Shown here in pieces: positions 25,105 to 37,500 of a stretch of DNA of 64,000 nucleotides; the first letter of the stretch is position 1, and each line of letters starts with the position of its first letter. Both the position numbers and the translations under genes were made by a program. This stretch comes from Onchocerca lupi (Eukaryota; Nematoda; Chromadorea; Rhabditida; Onchocercidae): the NCBI GenBank assembly GCA_028564675.1, contig JAOVVO010000075.1, forward strand, positions 62,001 to 126,000, in the 5' to 3' direction. Under the pieces are notes generated by a model. That model saw nothing but the letters and a program-made list of their open reading frames with translations, was not told the DNA's origin and did not search any database.

Positions 25105-26540
25105 ATTAACATGAATTTAACATTTTAAACAATGCACATAAACTTATTAGCAGATTGGATGACAAAAGAATATGGATAAGTGATTCATTTGTCTGAGAAA
25201 TATCATGAATTTCTCCCATACAAAATATTTGGATTATTTCGTCATTTCGATTTTACTGACATATAATATTTTGCCTGTTTTAATTATTATTACATTCATT
25301 ATAGATAATGTCTCGGCCTGTAAACACTTGAAAGAGATTTGCAAGACTTATTTCAATTTCAGAATTTAAGTTTGAGTTTCCATATTTCGTTTAGAAAAAA
25401 ATGATTAGTTTTGTACACATTTCATAATAACTGTTTGAAGAAAAAGATGTCGAAATGTTCACTTAATAAACTCGTATTGTTTCTATTATTTCTGTCGGAT
25501 TTATCAAAGAGTTACGTGAATTTATTTAACTACGTAAAATATCCCATCAAAATGACTGACCTTGATTCTTTTCGTTCGATTTGAATGCACGAAATTGAAC
25601 TAAAAGATGTATATTTCTCACGACATCATTAAATTGAATAATTTTTTTTGTCTACTAATTAAACAGATTTATTATGTTTCATTTTTTTTTAATTTGATGG
25701 AGGGATCACTAATTTTCTTTTTCTAGCAGAATTTTTTTTTAATTTTGAATTGATGTTCAAGTTGCTGATCTGACATTTCTCGATGGTGTAGAAATGAGAA
25801 CAAGTTATTTAAGGAGGATAAGGTTATTTAAGCTACTACTATTTAAGGATGAATTTCAGATTAATTTAATGCGCACAAAAACAAATAACAACATGGAAAT
25901 ATGTATTCAATATTTACCATTCACGGAATACTTGCAATTTGTGAAATATTCAATTAATATCAGTGAACACAAATAGATTTTTCTTTTATGAAATTGAAAA
26001 TGAAAAAGAAAAACTGAGGGAACAATCAAAAAAAAAACATGAGGAAAGGCCGAACTGGTGAAGCTTTAATATACATGAACTGTATTTCATACATAATACA
26101 CTTCTCAATGAGAGGATTACAATAGTATATCTCCTCCTGCACATACCACCTTTTGACAAAATTACCATAATCATAGAATTTCCTGAAGTTTTTTTCTATG
26201 TCTAACTATGAAAGATAGAAATAAAATTTTTTTTCCACTTAAAACTACTATTTTCTTCAAATATTTTTAAGCATTGAATGAAACGGTAATTTCAACGTTT
26301 TTCAAAATCGCAAAATTGATAGGCAATTAACTGAAACGGCAATAATTATTGAAAATTCAAAAAATTTTTAAAAGCAAGCTCAGAATTTTTAAGATTCAAA
26401 TTCGAAATCGCATTTTGTAATTGTAGCAGAATTAAATGTTTGCATAACTAACTATTGATGGTTTTGGTATTTAATTTCTCTAATCAATAAATCATGATCG
26501 TAATTAGCGCGACTATACAATGTAAAAATTTTAAATTAGC

Positions 26541-26574
26541 AGTAATATGATCTGATCGATCTGATCATATTACT
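26541..26574. repeat. 34-bp near-perfect palindrome
   Basis: AGTAATATGATC pairs with GATCATATTACT around TGATCGATCT. Only the two bases flanking the centre mismatch. A tandem duplication follows immediately. Confidence 0.8.
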
Positions 26575-26643
26575 CAATAATTCTGCTCACAAATAGCAAT
26601 GACTAGTAGTCAATAATTCTGCTCACAAATAGCAATGACTAGT
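26575..26643. repeat. 36-bp unit in two tandem copies
   Basis: The unit starting CAATAATTCTGCTCACAAAT is repeated exactly at 26575 and 26611 up to the last few bases. Confidence 0.85.
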
Positions 26644-29596
26644 TGATTTACGACAAAATTTGCATTAATTAAATAGAATTAAATCATCAATAAAGTAGTA
26701 CTGCAGGTGAAGATAACAACAATAATACAAAATAGATTTAAACAGATTTCAAAAAAAACAAGAACAGGAATTTAGATATTTTAGAAACCATTTTTAGTAA
26801 ATTTTATGATAATTTACAAACAAAAAAAGAGATGCGCTTTGAATACGATAATGCAAAGCAGTAGTTATAATAATTAGTTTTGCAATGATGTATACTGACC
26901 ATGAAATTCGAAGTGAGTGTTGTTTTTATCTCTTAGAGGTATATACATGAATAGCCTAGCTGTTAAACTTTGAACCTTTTTTTTGTATTTTATCCTCTTA
27001 ATTTTCACTAAACTTTTCCATGAAATTATCATTAGTACTCTGACGATCAAATCGTTTAGGCATTTCTTTAGCTCAAAAATTGTCAATACGAATGCTACAT
27101 TAAAAGTAATATTATTTTCAAAACGTTTAAGACGCAGAACTGTAGTTGGCGTGCGTTAATCAAAAGTATGCTGAATACTATTAACTCGATAAAGTTCTAT
27201 GTATTATCATGACGGTAAGAGCGCTAGCTAGAATAATCTCCAGCTAGGTTTTTATCAAATCATATCATCTCAATTTTTCAAGGATTTCAAGATGGTTGAA
27301 AAACAATAGGCTACTCATATGAACAACAACACACAAAAAGATTGATTATTGACAACATAAGAACAAATTCAGGAGGCTTAAAGCCTAACTTTGAAATTCA
27401 ATTTTAAATTTTAAAACAATACATCAATAAAAATAAAAAAAGCTTTTTCTTCTTTCATACAACCCGTCTTCGTCAATAATATGTGCCTAGAATAGAGAAG
27501 AAGCCAGGAAAATACTCTTTTACACAGTTTCAACTAAACACACATGCATATAAAAAAAAAACAACAGAAAAATAACAACTCAAGTAATGAAATCTAACTG
27601 AATATCTTTTTCCAAAATAGAAAATACACCGTCGCCTAGGAATAAAAAAAAAAAAAAAAAGGAAAGAAAAAAAATGAAACCCGTAAGGGAGAGTGAAATA
27701 AATCGCCTGCAAAAGATTTGAGCCTTTTCCTTGCTTGTAAATGAAAATTCTGGAAATATATTACTACAAAATTTGTCATCTTATAATTTTGAAATATTTT
27801 TGATTTAAAAACTGTCGATATTTTATTACATAAAATTATCAAAAAAAAAATACTAATTAGATTCGTAATTTAGTTATATTAAATAGGATTTTATTATGGC
27901 ATTACAAAATCCGAAATGTTTTTAAATTAAATAAATCCAGTTTGTCCTAATTATTACTGTTACTGAATAATCAATGAATTGCTTCTCTTACACGGTATCA
28001 GTATACAGATTTTGAAGATGAAGATGAATTGAAAGTTAAAGTTTGAAGAAACTTCAGCTCTAATCTGTCGTCAGTGGTTGTAAAAGACATTTTTTTTTCT
28101 CCATGTTACAAAATTCATATCCGTCCTAAATCTAAATGTTCCCAGAATATTTCAAAACAGCAAAGTATGTCTCGAGCCATCTTTATATTGGACTATTTGA
28201 TTCTGAAATACTTTTTCTGCTGCATTAACAGCATCAAAGAAACTAAAACATCTGTGGAGCAAATAATCTCAAAATAATGCAATAAAAAAAAAAATCTAAA
28301 CTATGTATTCCATGTTATACAGAGAGATGGAAAATGAAACAGAAAATTAGAAAGTAATCGAGAGGATATGAAGAAGAAAGCAGTTCTCTATGGTTCTTTT
28401 TTTTTTTTTTTCTTGAGATTAGTTTAAGAGGCGACCAAGTAGCGGTTGAAATAAAAATAGTTTGATGATGTAAAATAAAACAAAATTGGGCTCCTAAAAG
28501 CTCTAAAAACATTTATCTTTTAAATAAATTTTTTAATTTAAACATTTTATAAAATCGAGAAATTGAATTCTGGTTCAAGGTTGGTAAGAATTTTTGCTAA
28601 GAATTATAATAGGACAGATTAATTGAACCTAGGTAGAATGAAATTACTATCGTTGCTTGAACAATTGCAGGAAGTAAGAGAAAGACACTAATCGCAGGAT
28701 GATTATTTTTTTAAATTATCCGTTTTAAAACATTCAAAATTCCTTCAAAAAGATAGCAGTTAGAAAGTTATTCATTATACATTAGAAAGTTACTCATCAA
28801 ATAAAAGATGACGGTGATTTTAATAAAAATAAAGCGTCTTCCTGGAACTTACTCCTTTCCAGCACATGTACTTATGAAACGAGAAAAAAGTCAAACTTGA
28901 CATTTCAGACTCAAAAACCGTAATTATAAATCCTTTTCACCGTTTGAAGAAATCGATACCAATTATATCAGAAACCTAAGTTTTTTGCAAACTTTCTATC
29001 AAATTTCCAGAAAAAGAAAACTCCATAATTTTTACGAAACTTTTTGCCAAGAGTCATACGATTATCCTTCCGTTGTTTCCAATCAATTGTGGGATAACGG
29101 CTTACTTAAAAAAGTAAACGATTAATTCATTTTTGACAACAATAATCAGTATAAAGTGCCTAAATCATGCCTAAAAAGTTAAAGATTGAAATATCTAAAA
29201 AACGATTACATTTTACCTCAAACAGGCCTAAATATGGAAGTAGTGACTAATTGAGTCATTTCCAGTGAAAATTTTTTCCACATGAAATTTAGAATACCTT
29301 ACATCAGCTTTGGTTCGAATAAACTTGGCTGTGCATGAAATCAACTAAATGTGAATGTTACCTTTTTTTTCATCTCTCTACTAGTGTATTATTTTTTTTT
29401 AACTGAAAAAAGTAACCATAAAATATTATATAGTTCAAATTAAGAATGCACAAACCAAGCCATTCTTTAAGGAATGTTTTCAATCTACATGCAAAGAATT
29501 GCAGTAGAAACAAAAGGAGTAGCTAGATAGGATGGTATACTGATGATGGTAACAGGTTGTTTCCTAATTGAAACCCGCGCGAAGAACTTCCTTTTT

Positions 29597-31588
29597 CTAT
29601 TTGTAATTGAGCATCGTATTCTGGAACTGCTGGTCCTGAACAGCGGATGTTGAGGATGTTTGTTGCGTATAACATTGAATTTTCTCCAACGGTGTTATCA
29701 TATTGAACCTGAAAATTTTGAATTCGTAAACAAAAGTTAAATCATGATATAAATAATACGAAATAATTGAAATAAACTGTATAGAAGAAATTTGCAATAT
29801 TTCTCAGTAAAATGAGTCACTTATTCATATCTGGGCGCAAAGGTCTTTCTATTCTCATCTTCCGATTGTTAACAGAATTCATGGTTATCATGTGAAATGT
29901 CGATGAATTGTCAGGAATGTTACAAGTACTGAAGCTTTTGAAATTGTCGACCTTATCAATTAGCACTCATACCAATATTTCGTATGACTAATATATTGTA
30001 AGCCTCCGCCCACTATGAACACGAAGGATGATTCATATAAAAAGGAGCTTTTCGACTCAGCTAGATCAGTGTAGTTAAATTGCTGTCTACAACGCGAGCA
30101 GTCTTTCAACAGCAGTTTTTTCACCATACATATCAGCGGCAATTCAATTTCAGTCAATATCAAATGATTTCAACAATAGCACGATTCAGCAGGAGACGAC
30201 TATTAGTATTTTTTATATTTGCCGTGTATTGTTCATTTACTCTTTAATATTGCATAAGTGCATTTGCATAATATTGTATTATCCAAGAAAGTCTATTGTT
30301 GACCTAGCAAATCACAGTAACAAGAAGCAGTTTCCAATCCAACCAATCTACAATCCAAAATTATAATTCAATCATATTTTTACCGCAACATGACAATTCT
30401 CGAAAATTACAAAGAATTTGCATAATTTTAAAAACTACCCATGTTTCGGTTTCTTGACAATCCCTTTCATGTTTTGTTTTTTTTTTTTCGTTTTAGCTTT
30501 TTGGCAGTGTAAATCATAACTAACCCTGCTGGCCTAGATGCTTCTGATTTGAACGCTGCATTATCGAAAGGAAAATAGGATCTGTTTGTGCTCAATGTCC
30601 TGCCAAAAGCGGCCATATTAAGACGAAATGCAGATGGATCGTTGACCATCATCTGATTTGCAGTAGCCGTTGATGCGGCACTCGGATAGCTACATGCTGC
30701 TGCTGCCGCACTTGTCACCGAACTTGTTGCAGCTACTGCGGCTGATTGATTCGCAGCCGAGAGCACTGAAGCTGGTATCCCTGTGTTGAAATGAGCTGCA
30801 ATATGGAAAAATCTTTGCAAATTTAATTCTTACACGCGAGATTTTTTGAAAATTTTGAATTAGCGATAAAAAATTTTTGAATGAACCTTCTCTGGGAATA
30901 CCAATGAAATCAGTAGTGGAAATGCCTTTCTAATCATTTGATTTCAGGACATTTATGGCTCATAGTTGTCTTAGCCTTAACACTGACATACAGAATGGAA
31001 AATGGTTAATGAACTTTCTCCAGATTCTTAAGTGTAGAGTTAGAGCCACACTAGCTAAACATAGAAGATTTTGAAATTACGTGTAAAAAGATATCAAAGA
31101 AAGATTTTTAGAAAAGATGGAATCACTAATTAACTCTTTGTCGAAGTTGAAGTAATTAAGGGAAATTATCGAAATCAATATTTATATTTGCATATCAAAA
31201 TATAATATATGTATATGTTGTTGTAATTCTAAAATATGTTGTTCTAATGCTACGAATTGACAATGAAATTTTTTGAAATTCTCAGCAAAATGGTATCTAT
31301 CAATAGCGAAGCATATTGAGATTGTAGAAAATGAAATGCTTTTAAAATTCTCTTCAAACTTGACCAAAGGCGAAAAATCGCGAGAAGAGATTTATTCTAA
31401 GTAATACATTCATTTACTTTATACTTGTTCATGATTGGAAAAACGAACTAAAGTCTATTTGTGGTTGTGTCACGGAAGTTAGATCCGAAATACCATGTGC
31501 CGCAGCTGCCATTGTAGGCGCTGATGTTGCTGCAGCTGCTTCATTTCTCCATGCATTCAAGCCTTCCAAGCCTTCCATAAAATTGCTT
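29597..31588 (-). CDS. lin-29: lin-29 C-terminal exons
   Basis: Exons 31588-31494, 30795-30525 and 29708-29597 encode about 159 residues rich in Ala, Ser and Thr (for example TSSVTSAAAAACSYPSAAS), ending FQNTMLNYK and a TAG stop. The join between finger 5 and this part gives ISNF, comparable to ASNF in C. elegans as I remember it. Such Ala/Ser-rich tails often act in regulation; no defined domain is seen. The last intron (29709-30524) holds another copy of the LTR-like repeat. Confidence 0.88.
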
Positions 31589-34500
31589 CTGCAACAGTTG
31601 TGAAGAAAAAAGACTTCAAAAAATATAGGAGAATGAGGAATTCGCATATGTTTTTGAAAAGCTAATTTTATGCATATGAATTATGAATTGGTTCCAACCA
31701 AACTAGTCGAAATATCGGTACCAAATTCAACACAACACATCAGGCAGTAGAAGTATGGCGCTGAATTTAGCACTATACATCATGCAAAAATAGAACACAT
31801 CGTATTAAATCTACTATCAATCTGCAGAATCTTTTTTTTTTTTTCTGAAACTTCGAAACTTATCAAACTTATGATCAGGAAAGAATCAGAATGAATGCGA
31901 AAAAAAAAAGCATACATATTTCTCCTGTCAGCATGCTTAGTCATATGTTTTGCAAGGTAAGTTTGCTGCGTGTACGATTTGCCACAGTATGGGCAGATGT
32001 GCACCTAAAATATTTTATGATATCAGAAAATAAATTATACACGGAATTGCTTTTTTTTTAAATATTTTAATTCATTTTGCTAAATAATAAAGAAAGAATT
32101 ATTAATTGTCATGTCCATATTTAGAACTTAATTTCATTCACGCACTTTGAAGACAAAAAAAAAAAAAAAAGAAAAAAGAAAAATAAGTGAAATATGATAA
32201 TTGTAGAGTGGAGGTAAAAGTAAGTTTTTAAAAAGTTGGATTAACGATAGCATTTTTTTCGCAGCTTTAATCGAAGCTTTTTTATGATAATCGGTAGCAA
32301 AGGAAACATCACGCTGTTCTTAAATGTATTTTGCTAGAGCAGTTTACCTCTCTATGTTATTCTGCTGAGGATTGGATTTCGAAAGGAGTGAAAAGGGAGG
32401 TGATAGATGGGAAGTCAAAGAAGGAAAATAAATAAATCTGTTAACGAAAATTTGCTGAAGTATTGATTGGGAAGCTTCCAACATTTTTTATGAATCGGAT
32501 TGGATAGTAATCGATGGATTGGGAGCATTTATTTATTGATCAAAGAAAACGATCCATTTGTGATTATGGTTTTCTTTGAAAAAATAACACTTTATAACTG
32601 ACCGATGTAAAATACCTTTAAGTGCTTCGATTCCTTGTGCTTTGGTATATGTTCCAGCAATGCTTGTTCATCCGTGAAGCATTTATAACAGCTGAAAAGC
32701 ATTTTATCTTTATTTCGATTCACCTATGATTGATCAGCAACCACTTTATCCTCTTCAGCGATTATGATTGTCGAAAATGCCGGGAAAATAATTGTAATCT
32801 TCAAGCAAGCCAAATGGGGCATAATACCTGTTATGTACCACTTAGACGCAATAATTTATTACATTCATCAAATTAAGACTTATTATTACAATTATGAAAA
32901 CAATTTTGAATTAGTGAGCCTAGTTATGAGAGAACTATGATCAGTGAATCACTTCTCTATTAGCCTAATTAAGGATCTATCAGAATGTTTGACGTAATAA
33001 ATTAGAATGCGATGCATTTCTAAGTATATACCTATTGCACTTGAATGGTTTGTCGGACTGGTGACATCTTGAATGTGATTGTAAATTTGACAGTTGACTA
33101 AATGCTTTTTCACAGCCTTGAAACTTGCATTTGTACGGCTTCTCACCAGTATGCGTTCTTATATGCTGTTGCAGATGTGATAGTTGTGTAAACTGAAATT
33201 TAAAAATCTGAATTTCTTTGAGAATTTGAAAGTTTAAATTTTAAATGATGTCATTATATGCCAAGAAATTTAAGCGATACCTTTATTTTCCATAATTTTG
33301 CCGGTGAAACCGAAAGATTCACAAAATAAAATAAATGAAATAATCCAAATAATCTGTATAAAAGAAATTTATAATATTTCTCAAACAAATGAGTCATTTA
33401 CTTATATTTTGGAACAAAGGCTTTTACTTCGTCATTTTTCGATTTTTTAATAGAGCTTATGTGCATCGTGTAAAATGTTGAGATATTAACTGTCAGGAAT
33501 GTTACAAAAATTGAAGCTTGTGAGAATTGCTCATCTTTTCCTTGCTCCTTATATCCAATCTTTTTTATGATTCATATTTTTTAAGTCTCCGCTCACTGTC
33601 AGCATCAAGAATTATTCATATAAAAAGGAGCTTATCGATCCAGCTAAATTGGTGCTTCCACGGGAGCAGTTTTTTCAACATCAGAACCATGGGCAATTCA
33701 TTTCCAATCCAATTTCGAAGATGACTTCAACGTCAGCACGAGTGATAATTCAGTAGGAGGAGCAGCAATGGTGAAGTGCGAAGAGAACGACAGTCACAAA
33801 AGGAGAATACGACAACGTATCGAACATTCAAATGAATGTTAATGTATTTTATATTTAACATGTATTGTGTTCATTTAATCTTTGATCTATTGTATATGGG
33901 CGATATTGTGTATAATATCGTATGAAGCCTATTATTGTTAATCTAGCCGAGTCATAATAGCAAGAAGATCTCCAGTCCAACCGAACGACAAACCAAATTG
34001 TACAATCGATCAGATTTTTTTCTCCAACAAATCTTATTTCTCGGTATTCATGTTTTCTACTTCCTGCATTATATTTTTGCTTTCTAACTTGCGATTCCTC
34101 CAAATTTTTTAATTCTACCGAGGAAAAAGGCTGATTATAGAAGATATCAGATAACAAGGAAAGAAAGATCAGATAAGTAAATAGATTATTTGGAGAAGAG
34201 GAGGATGAAAATAACCTTTTTACCGCAATACTGGCAAGGTCCGAAGGGCTTTATACCAAGATGTATCCTCATGTGTTGCGACAGGTACGAGCTATTTGCG
34301 AAAGATTTGATACAATGCGTACATTTGTATGGCTTCGCTTCTCTCATGTGCATCTGATTGTGTACCTGGTGCACTTCCGGTTTGTTATCGAAGCCCTGAA
34401 ACTTTAAACTTTCATTCTAATCTTCATGCCATCATCTATTCTAAATTATCATGACAACTAATTGCATAATCACAATTCAAATATATTGATAAAAAATAAG

Positions 34501-37500
34501 ACGCAATTAAATCAGTTTTCGTAACAAAATTTAAATTGAACATAAACCCATTTCTGTTTCTTTTATTCTTTAACAGGTAGGTGTGTTCAATGCAAAATTA
34601 CAAAATTGTGAGAAGGACAAATTAGAATCTTTACGGAAATTATGCGAAGTTATTTACAATGAAAGATTCATGGCCAAATTATGTATAATCAGTCAAGTTA
34701 TATGAGTTATAGTTTATCGCTGATTAATTTAAAATCATCATGAACTTGCAAGCAGAAATCTGTGTAAAACATGACGAATTCAATCTTGCAATACTCTCAT
34801 TTAGAACTGATTCTGCATTGATTTAGCAGTGAGAGTAAGCATTAGTACATAAATTGTATTCAAAGAAATTAAGGAATTCATTATCTACCAAACTTAATTA
34901 TCGGTTTATTATGAAGTATTTAAAAGCGGTATACAAAAGTAATTGTCATGATTTTACGTCAAGCAAAACCATTTGCACGCGTTCAATTTAATGACAACGA
35001 AAGAAGCAAGAAGTAATGCTATTTTACCACAAGGAAATTCATAATAAAAATCGTAGAACTGTCGAAAGTTGCATCATAAAACTTGGCGATTTTCGCAAAT
35101 ATGATATAGGATTGGAAAAAATTTTAAGGAAAATAGATTTAAATTGAAGTGATCCTAAAATAGGAATTTACATTTTTGCATGATATAAGAAATAAAGGAT
35201 ATAGAAATTAACAATTCTTGAAATTAAAAGTTTTCCGTAATTTTTTTCCGTACTTTTAATCTAAATCAACGTTTTGCTACTTTTTTCAATTCTTCATTTC
35301 TTTAATTCCTTTTCAGTAGAACTAACTACCATCCAACGTTTCGTAGCAGGTTTTCACTTTGAATAGAATGCAATTTTCACATTTCCTTTCGAGAATTACT
35401 TGATATGATCAAAATTACTTTTAAATTAATCTATCAACATAGAAGTATCCGAAGAAGATATTTCATGTTAGAATTATCAGTGCTTGCAATTAAACAATAT
35501 GTTTGCTGAAAGAGGAACATGTGACAACCTAAAAATTAATGCGTAATTGTCTACAAAACTTTCTTCTTCTTTCGAATAAAAAATTGGTTTCTAGTATTAC
35601 TCAAGAAAGTAAGAGTACATAAGACTAAAAAAGTAGAATTTTATTGGTATTCATTTGCATTGAATGGAAATTTAGACGATTATGGACCCTGGAGGTGCTT
35701 TTTCTTTTATTATATTTGCAGATTTGCAGCTTAGTAAAATTAGTAATTGCATTAAGTTATATTGTTATATGTGGAGAAATATCAAAAAATATTGGTGAAT
35801 TTCATGATTAGATGGCAAATTATTTTATGGAATAAACTGTTCATGATGATTCAATATTGAATTTGAACTAAATTGACACTCTCAGTCTCAGGATCCGTTT
35901 TCGACTTTTTTGGATAAAGAAAAATGCGAACGATTGTTAATAACGCAATATGGTTAAAGAAAATAATGGAATTAAAAATAAGTTAAAAAATGAAGAAGTA
36001 TCTTTACGATTTAACTTTTTTGGACAAAGATGTTTAGTTCAGGTTTATTCAGAGCAAAAAAATTGTTTACGTCAAAGAAATCGTTAACCGGTTTCATCGT
36101 ATCTTTTTCATTCGATTAAATTCTTCGTTCTAAGATTAGAAAGCTGAAAATTTTAAAAAATATGAAAGAGACATTAATTCAGAAGAGCACAGATTCAGAA
36201 GACTTTAATTTTTTTTTCTTTTTTATTTTTCTTTTTTTAATGAACAATACATTGAAATGATTGTTTCTTTCGGATGAATTGTCCAGAAAGTTGATCGTTA
36301 TAATTGATATGAGTACAGATAATATTAGGAGCAGGGACGAAATTATGACACTGTCGAAGCACTGCAAATTTTCTTCTTTAGAAAAAAGAATTTAGAAACC
36401 AAATAGAAGTACTTTTCTTACAATGTTGATATTTAACCATCTTTTTTTTTTCATAAAACAGCATAATCAGAATTAATTAGCCTTTTGTGATCATTCTCGG
36501 TCCATTTAAAAATTTAAATAATTGATAGGCGCATTTATATCTCTTTTTTTCGCCTTCCTTAAATTTGATTTAGGATTGTTAAGATCATTGATATTTTTGG
36601 TGCTAAATACAATTAATGCAAAGGATCACTTTGTGTAAATTACTGTTCTCATTCCTTCCATCTTAATAGATGATTTTTCTTTTTGCATAATGTATTTTTC
36701 GCTAATTAAAGATATATTTCAATGACACCACTTTTGTTTCAATATTTTTTCTGATGCTGCTTTTCTTTATTCTGATGTTCGATTAATATATGAAATCGTT
36801 TTTTTAAAGAATATTCAAATATTGCTTTTCCAGCGTTGCCAACATCTTTTATCCTCTAAATTTCTTTGATTTTTTTGCTGAATTACTAAATTTTTTAATA
36901 TGAAATCCTTTTAGATTGAATTAAAACAGCAAACATATGGATGAAAAAATGTCAAAATTCAAAAAATGCAAAAGAATGACGTAATAATTGAGAAATATAA
37001 AATATTTCATTAGGTTAATCATTTGAATATCTCTTTTGAAGCAAATTAATTCATAGAGCATCATTTTTTTCAGAGATCCAAATTTATCATTTGAATATCT
37101 CTTTTGAAGCAAATTAATGCATAGAGCATCATTTTTTTCAGAGATCCAAATTTATTACTTTTTTATTTTTAAACTAACCTAAAATCAGATGAAAAGGAAA
37201 GGATTCTCATTCGGGATTTTATTATCTTTTTATTCTTCTTTAATCATGAAATGCCAGTTTTTTTTTCACTAATTTTAAGTCCCTTATTTGAACTCTTTCT
37301 TCATGTTTATCTGATTCATGTTAGCAAGTAGTGCATCAGTGGAATCAAATACATGTTGATTTAACTAATTAATTCAATAATTGTCCCATTAAGCCTCAAG
37401 AAAGAAAAAAAGAAAAAACTTATAAAATGAGAAGTGATTTTTTTGATTTTTGATTTTTTTATCGTTACTGCATTTTCTAGTGTTAAATAAGAAAAATGTA

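Larger units (their letters stand above)
22871..29596. other. Intergenic region between zcchc9 and lin-29
   Basis: No gene is supported in these 6.7 kb. They hold the zcchc9 upstream sequence and the lin-29 3' UTR, and no clear AATAAA for lin-29 was found close to its stop. Visible structure: a GC-richer block at 23.79-23.99 kb with a hairpin, an LTR-like repeat at 24.80-25.10 kb, and a palindrome plus tandem repeat near 26.55-26.64 kb. Confidence 0.6.
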
